Program-made: the position numbers and the translations under genes | DNA from: Streptomyces mirabilis | GTDB lineage: Bacteria > Actinomycetota > Actinomycetes > Streptomycetales > Streptomycetaceae | Direction: 5' to 3' | DNA length: 64,000 bases | Assembly: GCF_018310535.1 (NCBI RefSeq) | Contig: NZ_CP074102.1 | Span: forward strand, 8,184,001-8,248,000 | Shown: in pieces, positions 36,917-45,087 of the stretch | Layout of the letters: every line of letters starts with the position of its first letter | Numbering within the stretch: the first letter of the stretch is position 1 | The notes under the pieces: model-generated | What the model saw: only the letters and a program-made list of their open reading frames with translations | Told to the model about the DNA's origin: nothing | The model's database searches: none

Positions 36917-38416
36917 TCAGCCCGCGGTGTGGGCGGCGGTCACGCTCGCCGGCACCTCGACGCTGCGCCTGAGGATCTTGCCGGTGGACGTCTTCGGCAG
37001 CTCCTCGACGATCCACACGTGCCGCGGGTATTTGTACGCCGCTGCCTGGGCCTTGACGTGCTCGCGCAGTTCCTCGGGGGTGGTCGTGACGCCGTCCTTG
37101 AGCGCGACGGCGGCACAGACCTCCTCGCCGAGCGCGGGGTGGGGGATGCCGACGACGGCTGCCTCGCGCACTGCAGGGTGGGTGTACAGCAGCTCCTCGA
37201 TCTCGCGCGGGTAGACGTTGTAGCCGCCGCGGATGATCAGGTCCTTCTTGCGGTCGACGATGAAGTAGTAGCCGTCCTCGTCAACCTGGGCCAGGTCACC
37301 GGAGCGGAACCAGCCGTCGGTGTCGATCGCCGCGGCGGTGGCCTCCGGGCGCCCCCAGTAGCCCTTCATGACGTTGTGGCCGCGGATGGCGATCTCGCCG
37401 ACGCCGTCCGAAACGTCCAGCAGCCTCATCTCCACCCCGTCGACCGGCTGGCCGATCGACCCCGGCTTGCGCACCCGGTCGGGGTGGGTGAACGAGGCCA
37501 CCGGCGAGGTCTCGGACAGCCCGTAGCCCTCCACGATGATGCAGCTGAACTCGGCCTCGAAGGCGTGCAGCACCTCCACGGGCAGCGCCGAGCCGCCCGA
37601 GACGCACAGCCGCAGGCTGTCCACGTCGAACGTCGCCCGCTCCGGGTGGCTCAGCAGCGCGACGTACATCGTGGGCACGCCCTGGAAGATGCTGACCCGC
37701 TGGCGCTGGATCGTCTCCAGCACCGCGTGCGCGTCGAAGCGCGGCACCAGTGCCAGGCAGGCGCCGGCGGCGATCGAGGCGTTGAGACCGCAGGTCTGGC
37801 CGAAGACGTGGAACAGCGGCAGCGCGCCGAGCACCACGTCACCGGCTGTGAGCGAGAACAGGTCGATCGAGGCCTGGGTGTTGCTGGTCAGGTTGGCATG
37901 AGTCAGCTCGGCGCCCTTGGGCGTGCCGGTGGTGCCCGAGGTGTAGAGGATGACGGCGGTGTCCGACGCCTCGCACTCCGTGATCCCGGCCTGGGGGGTG
38001 GTGGCGGCGAGCAGGGTCTCGAACTCTCCCGGCGTCACCAGCAGGCACTCGGTGCCCGCGGTGGCCGCGCCGGCCACGGCATCCTCGGCGAAACCGTGCC
38101 AGGCCAGGACCAGAGTGGCCTGCGAGTCACCCAGGTAGAAGGCCACCTCACGCGACTTGAGCAGCACATTCATCGGCACCACGACGGCGCCGGCGCGCAG
38201 GATGCCGTAGTACACCGCGGCGAACTGCGGCACGTTGGGCAGCATGCAGCCGATCCGGTCACCGGGCCGCACGCCACGGTCGCGCAGCAGCCCCGCCACG
38301 CGGGCACTGGCTTCGTCGAGCTCCCCATAGGTCAGCAGCGTGTCGCCGAGGAGGATCGCGGGGGCGTCGTCGTCGCGTGTCACCGAGGCTGTCAGGTTGT
38401 GCGCGAGGTTGGTCAT
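36917..38416 (-). CDS. Long-chain acyl-CoA synthetase / AMP-dependent ligase
   Basis: 499 aa from ATG 38416. Adenylation motifs: AVILYTSGTTGTPKGAELTH (P-loop), EGYGLSETSPV, GWFRSGDLAQVDEDGYYFIV, and KDLIIRGGYNVYPREIEELL with the final Lys in PKTSTGKILRR. It activates a carboxylic acid with ATP and CoA through an acyl-AMP. It likely feeds the acyl-CoA dehydrogenase of the same strand. It is 43 bp downstream of the Baeyer-Villiger-type monooxygenase gene. Confidence 0.93.
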   Translation of the reverse strand: MTNLAHNLTASVTRDDDAPAILLGDTLLTYGELDEASARVAGLLRDRGVRPGDRIGCMLPNVPQFAAVYYGILRAGAVVVPMNVLLKSREVAFYLGDSQATLVLAWHGFAEDAVAGAATAGTECLLVTPGEFETLLAATTPQAGITECEASDTAVILYTSGTTGTPKGAELTHANLTSNTQASIDLFSLTAGDVVLGALPLFHVFGQTCGLNASIAAGACLALVPRFDAHAVLETIQRQRVSIFQGVPTMYVALLSHPERATFDVDSLRLCVSGGSALPVEVLHAFEAEFSCIIVEGYGLSETSPVASFTHPDRVRKPGSIGQPVDGVEMRLLDVSDGVGEIAIRGHNVMKGYWGRPEATAAAIDTDGWFRSGDLAQVDEDGYYFIVDRKKDLIIRGGYNVYPREIEELLYTHPAVREAAVVGIPHPALGEEVCAAVALKDGVTTTPEELREHVKAQAAAYKYPRHVWIVEELPKTSTGKILRRSVEVPASVTAAHTAG

Positions 38417-38459
38417 GGCCAGGTCTCTCTGTCGTGATGTGGTGGAAGAGCGTGGGGGC

Positions 38460-39956
38460 TCAGTTCGCGGTGGGTGCGACGGCGGCGGTGGTGCGCAGCT
38501 CGTAGGGGGCGGGATCGAAGCGGCGGGTCGCGCGGCGGTACTTCCAGGTCGCGTCAGGCCAGTTGAGCGAGGCCACGCCGTCGGCGCCCTGGTAGAAGCT
38601 GTTGCAGCCGCCGACCGACCAGACCGTGCCGGCCAGCCGCGCCGTGTGCTGCTCGACGTAGGCGCGCTGCTCCTCGGCGCGGACCTCAACACTGGTGATG
38701 CCGCGGGCGCGCATCAGATGCAGGGCGTCCATCGCGTACGCCACCTGGCACTCCTCCTGGAACACATGGGAGTTGTGGCCGGTCGCGCTGCCCGCGCCGC
38801 CGAGGCGGAACAGGTTGGGGAAGTTGGTCACGGTGACGCCGAGGTAGGTGTGCGGGCTGCCGTTCCAGCACTCGGCCAGGGTCCGCCCGTCGCGTCCGCG
38901 CAAGTGGTCCGCGAGTGGCGGGTCGGCGACATGGAACCCGGTGCCGAAGATGATCACATCGGCGGGGTGCTCGCGGCCATCGGTGGTGACCACCGAGTGC
39001 GCCCGCACCTCGCGGACGCCGGCGCTGACCACCTCGACATTGGGCGCCGACAGGGCCGGATACCAGTCATTGGAGATCAGGATGCGCTTGCAGCCCAGCT
39101 CCCAGTTCGGGGTCAGCCGCTCGCGCAGCGCGGGGTCGGCCACCTGCCGTCGCATGTGCCACAGCGCGGCCTTGGTCGCGATCCGCCGAACGCGCGGCGA
39201 CACCATGACCTTCCACGTCACCAGCTCACGCATCCAGTACTGCCGCCCGCGTATCAGCCGCTGCAGCCACGGCGCGGCTGCGTACAGCCGCCGCTCGAGG
39301 CGGGTCGTCGCACGGTCCATCCGCGGGGTGACCCACGGCGCCGTCCGCTGCACCACGGTCATTCGCCCGACGATCGGCTGGATCGCGGGCACGAACTGGA
39401 TCGCCGAGGCACCGGTACCGATGACTACCACCTTGCGGCCGGTCAGATTGAGGTCGTGGTTCCAGCGGGCCGAGTGGAACACCTCGCCGGCGAAACCGTC
39501 CAGACCAGGCAGGTCCGGGAGCGACGGCTCGGCGATGGGGCCGCTGCCGTCGATGAGCACATCAGCGGTGAGCGGTCCGGCGCTGGTCTCGATCCGCCAG
39601 CGTTGGGCGGTGTCGTCCCAGGCGGCCCCGAGCAGGCTGCAGCCGAAGCGGATGTGGGGGAGCAGCCCGTGCTCGCAGGCGACTTGGCGCAGGTAGTCGC
39701 GTATCTCGGACTGCTGGGAGAAGGCGTGGGTCCAGTGCGGGTTGGGCGCGAAGGATAGCGAGTACAGGTGCGACGGGATGTCGCAGGCGCAGCCGGGGTA
39801 GCTGTTGTCCCGCCAGACGCCGCCCACCTCCTGCTCGCGCTCCAGCACGGCGAAGTCCTCACCGTCGCCCTTGAGCGAGTGGGCCGCGGCCAGCCCACCG
39901 AACCCGGCTCCAATAACGACGACGCCGAGATGCTGCGGCTCGGATTCAGCTGCCAT
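38460..39956 (-). CDS. Flavin monooxygenase of the Baeyer-Villiger type
   Basis: 498 aa. Two Rossmann motifs, VVVIGAGFGGLAAAHSLKGD and KVVVIGTGASAIQFVPAI, flank the BVMO fingerprint FAGEVFHSARWNHD (FxGxxxHxxxW), and the GxGxxG-linked VIIFGTGFHVADPP follows. It should insert oxygen next to a ketone using NADPH and O2, giving an ester or lactone. An alpha/beta hydrolase (41540) could open that product. It is divergent from the TetR gene across a perfect palindrome and is probably its main target. Confidence 0.92.
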   Translation of the reverse strand: MAAESEPQHLGVVVIGAGFGGLAAAHSLKGDGEDFAVLEREQEVGGVWRDNSYPGCACDIPSHLYSLSFAPNPHWTHAFSQQSEIRDYLRQVACEHGLLPHIRFGCSLLGAAWDDTAQRWRIETSAGPLTADVLIDGSGPIAEPSLPDLPGLDGFAGEVFHSARWNHDLNLTGRKVVVIGTGASAIQFVPAIQPIVGRMTVVQRTAPWVTPRMDRATTRLERRLYAAAPWLQRLIRGRQYWMRELVTWKVMVSPRVRRIATKAALWHMRRQVADPALRERLTPNWELGCKRILISNDWYPALSAPNVEVVSAGVREVRAHSVVTTDGREHPADVIIFGTGFHVADPPLADHLRGRDGRTLAECWNGSPHTYLGVTVTNFPNLFRLGGAGSATGHNSHVFQEECQVAYAMDALHLMRARGITSVEVRAEEQRAYVEQHTARLAGTVWSVGGCNSFYQGADGVASLNWPDATWKYRRATRRFDPAPYELRTTAAVAPTAN

Positions 39957-39977
39957 GTGGCCACCCCTCTAGAAAGC

Positions 39978-39994
39978 TAACGCGAGTCGCGTTA
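39978..39994. promoter_or_regulatory. TetR operator
   Basis: TAACGCGAGTCGCGTTA, 8-bp perfect arms around one base, in the 49-bp gap between the divergent monooxygenase and TetR genes. It must overlap one or both promoters. Confidence 0.85.
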
Positions 39995-40005
39995 CGCTCC
40001 CACCC

Positions 40006-40680
40006 ATGTCAGCAGTCGTCAAGAGTCCAGAACCCGAGGAATCGACCAGTGCCGGGCGGGACCAGGACCAGCCCGTTCGTAGCCGCCGTCGACAGCCGGT
40101 CCAGGCCCGCAGCCGCGAGACCGTCGAACGGATCCTCGACGCCGCAGCCCTCCTCCTCGAGGAGGACGGCGTCGAGGCCGTCACCACCCGTGCCATCGCC
40201 AAGCGCGCCGGCATCACCGCGCCGTCGCTCTACCGCTTCTTCGTCGACCGTGAGCAGATCCTCGACGCGCTGATGGAACAGCACCTTGAGCGGCTCGGCG
40301 CCTTCCTCGCCGCGGATGAGGCAGGCTGGACGCCCTCGTCACTGACGGAGCTCGTCGAGCGCAAGCTCGACTCGTTCGCCGCCTACTTCCAGGCCAACCA
40401 CAACGCCGCCCGGCTGTGGCTGGACGGGCGGGTCTCGCCGACGGTGCGGGCCGAGGTGCTGCGCTACCACCGGCGCATCGCCGAGCACCTGCACGACCTT
40501 GCCGTCGCGGACGGCCTGGCCGACCCGCAGACCGATCTGCTGGTCTTCGTGATGGCGGTCGAGCTCGGCGACCGGATCCTGGACCTGGCCTTCCGGGAGC
40601 GCCGCGATCCCGACCCCGACGTGATCCGCCACGGCCGGATCGCCCTCACCGCCTACCTGGAGGCCGCGCTGCGGCTGTAG
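40006..40680 (+). CDS. TetR-family repressor
   Basis: 224 aa. The N-terminal HTH lies after a basic tail: RSRETVERILDAAALLLEED, GVEAVTTRAIAKRAGITAPS and LYRFFVDREQILDALM (residues about 35-90). The effector domain is all-helical. It presumably binds the 17-bp palindrome at 39978 and releases it on binding a pathway ligand, controlling the minus-strand monooxygenase/ligase operon and itself. Confidence 0.92.
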   Translation: MSAVVKSPEPEESTSAGRDQDQPVRSRRRQPVQARSRETVERILDAAALLLEEDGVEAVTTRAIAKRAGITAPSLYRFFVDREQILDALMEQHLERLGAFLAADEAGWTPSSLTELVERKLDSFAAYFQANHNAARLWLDGRVSPTVRAEVLRYHRRIAEHLHDLAVADGLADPQTDLLVFVMAVELGDRILDLAFRERRDPDPDVIRHGRIALTAYLEAALRL

Positions 40681-40682
40681 CG

Positions 40683-41251
40683 CACCGAACGTCATGGTGA
40701 TCCTGCTCGACGACGTGGGCTTCGGTGCCCAGGCACTCTTCCCGGGCATGGGCCACCTCTGGGCTCCGCGGGCGGCGCTGTGTTCGTCGCCGCCTCCCGC
40801 TCGACGGTGACCACGGCGCCCCCCGCTGCGGCAGCCGCAGCGGGTCGGCGCACTCCCACAGGTGTATGCCCTCGTCCGGCCTGCCGTCGAGAGTGCGGCC
40901 AGCAGCAGGCTTCTGACCTGCCGGTCCCGACGGGCTCGTTCCGACATCGCCTCGCGGTATGCCCCCGCCACGGCTTCGGTGAAGGGCGGCACCGTCACGC
41001 TCTACCTGGACGGTGCCGAGGTGGGCCGCGGGCAGCTGCCGGTGACCCAGGCCATCGTGTTCTCCGGCGACGAGACAGCCGACGTGGGCTGCGAGTCGGG
41101 CTCGCCCGTCACGCCGGATTACCCGGCGCGCGGCAACGACTTCACCGGCGAGATCCGGTGGGTGCAGATCGACGTGGCCGCTACCGCGGCCAACCAGGAG
41201 CACTTGATCCCGATCGAGGAGCGCTGGCGGATCGCCATGACCCGGCAGTGA
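40683..41251 (+). pseudogene. Arylsulfatase remnant with internal deletion
   Basis: Two pieces in different frames. APNVMVILLDDVGFGAQALF from 40683 is the N-terminal metal-binding DD region of sulfatases. ASVKGGTVTLYLDGAEVGRG, FSGDETADVGCESGSPVT and FTGEIRWVQIDV (about 40970-41251) are the typical C-terminal beta region. The active-site CxPxR, which the lost formylglycine enzyme would modify, is gone. The stretch between is scrambled. An apparent 129-aa ORF at 40862 is only part of this. Confidence 0.75.
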
Positions 41252-41266
41252 CGGGACGGCAGTGAC

Positions 41267-41306
41267 GGGATGGCGGGCTGCCCGTCCACGAGCAGCCCGC
41301 CATCCC
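41267..41306 (+). terminator. Strong hairpin terminator
   Basis: GGGATGGCGGGCTGC pairs perfectly with GCAGCCCGCCATCCC (15 bp, 10-base loop), 15 bp after the sulfatase remnant. From here to 41539 I see no gene. Confidence 0.85.
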
Positions 41307-41539
41307 GGGGCCGGACGCATTTGCCGCGCCATGATGCGCTGTTGTCCGGCCTGCGACCTCCCGGTGTGCCACAGCACACCTCGGAAGCCAAAGTATGTGC
41401 GTACGGCTATTCCTCTCGGCGCACCACCGCCCTACGTTGGTCGCCCAACGCCACGACGCAGCGCCGGACAGAGCGCGCGCTCGGGCCGGCGGCCCCCGAT
41501 CGGCCGCACCCCCACTCCAGACCGACCAGGGACGGAACC

Positions 41540-42487
41540 ATGCACGAGATCACCTTCCCCAGTGGCAAAGACCAGTGCTCCGCCTGGCATCTCCCGGCGA
41601 CCAGTGACGCGTTCGACGGCGCAGGAGGACGGCCGTGCGTCGTCATGGCGCCCAGCTTCGGGGGCACCCGCGACGGCGGTCTCCTGAGATACGCCGAGGG
41701 CCTCGCGGCTGCAGGCCTTGACGTCCTGCTCTTCGACTACCGCGGGTTCGGCGGTTCGACCGGAACCCCACGACAGGACGTTTCCTACCTGCGCCAGCGG
41801 CAGGACTATCACGCAGCCATCGCCGAGGCTCGTCGGCTGCCGGGAATCGACCCAGCCCGGATCGTGCTCTGGGGCAATTCCTACGCGGGCGGCCACGTCG
41901 TCGTGGTCGCTGCCCGGGACCAGCGCGTGGCGGCGGTCATCTCGATGACGCCGGCGATGGACGGCGTCGGTGTCATTCTGCAACTGGCGCGCAACGGCGG
42001 CCCGTTCCACCTGGTCAGGGCAACCATCAACGGTCTTCGTGATGCGCTGAGGGCAGTCACCGGCCGCACCCCTCACCTCGTTCCGGTCGGCGGAGAGCTC
42101 GGCTCGAACGCGATCATGGTCAAGCACGGGGTCCTGCAGGCCTACCTCGCCGTCGCCGGCCCGGGCTGGCGCAACGAGGTGTGCGCACGCACAGCGCTCC
42201 AAGTGGCGTTCAACCGACCGATCAGATTCATTTCACGGGTGACCTGCCCGCTGCTCATCCAGGCCGGGACTCACGACCAACTCGTGCCACCAGCGCCCGC
42301 GCGCCGGGCCGCCGCGAAGGCGGGCAGCCGGGCCCAGCTGGTGGAGTACCCCATCGACCATCTGGACGTCTACACGGGATCGGCGCAGGCGCACGCGCTG
42401 GCCGATCAGCTCGAATTCCTGCGCCGCACCCTCGCACCGAGCCCCACTCGCCACGAGACGTCTGCCCCCCGTCACGAGGAAGCCTGA
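41540..42487 (+). CDS. Alpha/beta hydrolase
   Basis: 315 aa from ATG 41540 (AGGGACGG upstream); the frame is open to 41270 without support. Nucleophile elbow GNSYAGG at about residue 114, strand DVLLFDYRGFGGSTGTP, the acid Asp in QAGTHDQLVPP and the His in YPIDHLDVYTG. It resembles acetylxylan-esterase/dienelactone-type hydrolases. It may hydrolyse the ester or lactone produced by the Baeyer-Villiger enzyme; the gene starts a plus-strand run with the SDR and FMN oxidase. Confidence 0.88.
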   Translation: MHEITFPSGKDQCSAWHLPATSDAFDGAGGRPCVVMAPSFGGTRDGGLLRYAEGLAAAGLDVLLFDYRGFGGSTGTPRQDVSYLRQRQDYHAAIAEARRLPGIDPARIVLWGNSYAGGHVVVVAARDQRVAAVISMTPAMDGVGVILQLARNGGPFHLVRATINGLRDALRAVTGRTPHLVPVGGELGSNAIMVKHGVLQAYLAVAGPGWRNEVCARTALQVAFNRPIRFISRVTCPLLIQAGTHDQLVPPAPARRAAAKAGSRAQLVEYPIDHLDVYTGSAQAHALADQLEFLRRTLAPSPTRHETSAPRHEEA

Positions 42488-42573
42488 TCCCGGACTCCTT
42501 GCCCGCGTGCCCTCGAGGAAGTCGGGCGCGCCTGCCCCGCCGCATCAACCATCGCCTTCGACCGGAGTCACCC

Positions 42574-43404
42574 ATGAAGCTCAAGAACCTCAACGGCAAG
42601 GTCGTCCTCATCACCGGCGCCGGCAGCGGCATCGGCCGCGCCACCGCCCTGCTCAGTGCCCGGCGCGGCGCCAAGCTCGTCCTCTGCGACCGCGACGAAG
42701 CCGGCCTCAACGAGACCGCGGCAGCTGCCCGCGCCCTCGGTAGCGAGGTGTTCGCGCAGACGGTCGATGTCGCCGACCCTGCGGCAATGGATGTCTTCGC
42801 CGACGCCGTGCACGCCCGGTTCGACGCGGTCGACGTGCTCATAAACAACGCCGGCGTCGGCGTCTGGTGCGGTCTCCTTGACACCCTGCCCGAGGACTGG
42901 GACCGGCAGCTGGCGATCAACGTCAAGGGCGTCGTGCACGGCTGCGAACGCTTCCTCCCCCGGATGATCGAGCGCGGTCGCGGCGGCCACGTCGTCAACG
43001 TCTCCTCGGCGGCCGGCTATATGCCCAGCCCCGCCATGTCCTCCTACTCCGTCACCAAGTTCGCGGTCTTCGGGCTCTCCCAGGCCCTGCGCATGGAGAT
43101 GCGCCCCCACAAGATCGGCGTCACCGCCTCCTGCCCGGGGCCGACCAACACGCCGATCATCCGCACGGGCCCGGTCCGCGGGGTAAACACCGAGGAACGG
43201 GCAGACAATGTCCTCAGCTTCTTCCAGAGGACCGGCGCCCGACCCGAGAAGGTCGCCAAGACCATGCTGCGCGCCGTCGCTCGCAACCGTGCCGTCGCCC
43301 CCGCTGGCCTCGAGGCCCACGCCCTGTACTACGCGAGCCGCATCTCCCCGCCCGTCGGACGTTGGATCGCCGTACGCTGGGCCGTCATGGCCAACAAGGG
43401 ATGA
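42574..43404 (+). CDS. Short-chain dehydrogenase/reductase
   Basis: 276 aa from ATG 42574 (CCGGAG upstream). KVVLITGAGSGIGRATALLS (TGxxxGxG), LINNAGVGVWCGLL (NNAG), NVSSAAGYMP and SYSVTKFAVFG (Ser, Tyr, Lys). A C-terminal extension ISPPVGRWIAVRWAVM is typical of the SDR branch found beside monooxygenases in fatty alcohol or terpenoid breakdown. It probably oxidises an alcohol intermediate. Confidence 0.92.
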   Translation: MKLKNLNGKVVLITGAGSGIGRATALLSARRGAKLVLCDRDEAGLNETAAAARALGSEVFAQTVDVADPAAMDVFADAVHARFDAVDVLINNAGVGVWCGLLDTLPEDWDRQLAINVKGVVHGCERFLPRMIERGRGGHVVNVSSAAGYMPSPAMSSYSVTKFAVFGLSQALRMEMRPHKIGVTASCPGPTNTPIIRTGPVRGVNTEERADNVLSFFQRTGARPEKVAKTMLRAVARNRAVAPAGLEAHALYYASRISPPVGRWIAVRWAVMANKG

Positions 43405-43465
43405 ACGCTTCGGCGAGAGCGTGTGTCCCACCGTCCGCGTGCACGATCAGGAACCCGAGCCAGCC

Positions 43466-43693
43466 ATGAAAGTCAGAAACCTGAACAGCCGTGTCGTCCT
43501 CGTCACCGGCACCGACCCCTACGGGCGGTCCGGCCGGGCTCAGAAAATGTACGAGCGTCGCGGCTACCCGCCCGAGCGTGTCGCGGTGAACATCCTGCGT
43601 GCGGTGGGGGGCAACCACGCCGTCGCGCCCGAGGCCCACCTCATGTACGGGCTCACCTGCATCTCCTCGCCCGCCGCCCGCCGGTCCGACTGA
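43466..43693 (+). pseudogene. SDR remnant with large in-frame deletion
   Basis: 75 aa from ATG 43466: MKVRNLNSRVVLVTGTDPYG parallels the start of the SDR at 42574. It jumps straight to KMYERRGYPPERVAVNILRA and VGGNHAVAPEAHLMYGL, which parallels its C-terminal PEKVAKTMLRAVARNRAVAP region. Roughly 180 residues, including NNAG, Ser and YxxxK, are gone, so no catalysis is possible. It was probably a tandem SDR gene. The frame is still open and ends 2 bp before the next gene. Confidence 0.75.
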
Positions 43694-43695
43694 TC

Positions 43696-44877
43696 ATGAC
43701 GAACGCGACGCCGAATTTCGGCGACTTCCAGCTCGAGGTCTATATGCGCGGCCTGTCGGGTGTGCGCGAGAACCTGCCGTTCACCTACGCGGAGCTCGAG
43801 GCCCGCGCGCACGCTGCCCTCCCGCCGGACATCGTGTCCTATGTCGCAGGCGGTGCCGGCAACGAGTACACCCAGGACGCCAACGTCACCGCGTTCGACC
43901 GCTGGGGCCTGATCCCACGGATGCTCGTCGGCGCCGCCCAGCGCGACCTCTCGATCGACCTCTTCGGGATGTCACTGCCAACACCGCTCCTGCTCGCTCC
44001 GGTCGGCGTCATCGGCCTGTGCGCGCAGGACGGGCACGGCGACCTCGCGACCGCGCGCGCCGCGGCGAAGTCGGGCGTGCCGATGATCGCCTCGACACTC
44101 TCGGTCGACCCGCTCGAGGACGTCGCAGCGCACCTCGGTGACACACCCGGGTTCTTCCAGCTCTACACCCCCAAGGACCGCGAGGTCGCGGAGTCGTTCG
44201 TCTCGCGCGCCGAGACGGCCGGCTTCAAGGGCATCGTCGTGACGCTCGACACCTGGCAGCTGGGCTGGCGGCCACGCGACCTGGGAATCGGCAACTTCCC
44301 GCAGCTGCAAGGCCATTGCCTGGCCAACTACTTCTCCGATCCGGTGTTCCGGGCCAAGCTCGCCAAGCCCCCGGAGGAGGATGTGCGGGCCGCGGCACTC
44401 GTGTGGGCCTCGGAGTTCGCCAACCCGACGCTCAACTGGGACGACCTGGCATGGCTGCGGTCGATGACCAAGCTGCCGCTCCTGCTCAAGGGAATCTGCC
44501 ATCCCGACGACGCACGGCGCGCGATCGACGCCGGCGTCGACGGCATCTACGTCTCCAACCACGGCGGCCGCCAGGCCAACGGCGGCATCCCCGCGATCGA
44601 GCTGCTCCCCGCAGTGGCGCAGGCCGCAGGCAGCACCCCGGTCATCTTCGACTCCGGTGTGCGCGGCGGGGAACACATCGTCAAAGCCCTCGCCCTGGGC
44701 GCGACCGCCGTCGCGATCGGCCGACCCTACGCATACGGGCTCGCGCTCGGCGGCGACGACGACGGCATTGTGCACGTCCTTAAATCGCTGCTGGCCGAAG
44801 CGGACCTGCTTATGGCGATCGACGGCTACCGGTCGATCGCCGACCTGGGTCCTGACGCGCTGCTCAGGCGGGTCTGA
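43696..44877 (+). CDS. FMN-dependent alpha-hydroxyacid oxidase (lactate 2-monooxygenase-like)
   Basis: 393 aa. FMN-barrel motifs: DIVSYVAGGAGNEYTQDANV, LLLAPVGVIGLCAQDGHGDL, QLYTPKDREVAE, LPLLLKGICHPDDARRAIDA (Lys), YVSNHGGRQANGGIPAIELL (catalytic His in SNHGGRQ), and FDSGVRGGEHIVKALALGA with the IGRPYAYGLALGG end. The long insertion before TLNWDDLAWL fits lactate 2-monooxygenase-type members. It oxidises a 2-hydroxy acid with O2. It is the last gene of its strand run and is followed by a terminator. Confidence 0.9.
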   Translation: MTNATPNFGDFQLEVYMRGLSGVRENLPFTYAELEARAHAALPPDIVSYVAGGAGNEYTQDANVTAFDRWGLIPRMLVGAAQRDLSIDLFGMSLPTPLLLAPVGVIGLCAQDGHGDLATARAAAKSGVPMIASTLSVDPLEDVAAHLGDTPGFFQLYTPKDREVAESFVSRAETAGFKGIVVTLDTWQLGWRPRDLGIGNFPQLQGHCLANYFSDPVFRAKLAKPPEEDVRAAALVWASEFANPTLNWDDLAWLRSMTKLPLLLKGICHPDDARRAIDAGVDGIYVSNHGGRQANGGIPAIELLPAVAQAAGSTPVIFDSGVRGGEHIVKALALGATAVAIGRPYAYGLALGGDDDGIVHVLKSLLAEADLLMAIDGYRSIADLGPDALLRRV

Positions 44878-44893
44878 ACCACGCAGTCGAAGC

Positions 44894-44927
44894 CTCGCCC
44901 CGGGCGCCGACCGACGCCCGGGGCGAG
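44894..44927. terminator. Hairpin terminator
   Basis: CTCGCCCCGGGCG and CGCCCGGGGCGAG, 13-bp perfect stem with an 8-base loop, 16 bp after the FMN oxidase gene and before the convergent regulator. Confidence 0.8.
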
Positions 44928-45087
44928 TCCTCCATCCGGGGTTCCCGTGGAGCCGATGCCCACCTCCCCTGTCAGGCGGCGCACCCGGAGCGCGCGGAGC
45001 AGCACGCACGCCGCGCAGCCAGAGCAGTCGCGCCGCCGACCAGAGCCCAGGCGCGGGTCCTTGCTGCTATGGCCGACCCCGGCGCGC

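Noticed and set aside
36656..38437. 593-codon plus-strand frame
   Set aside because: Antisense to the acyl-CoA synthetase, whose motifs are complete on the other strand.
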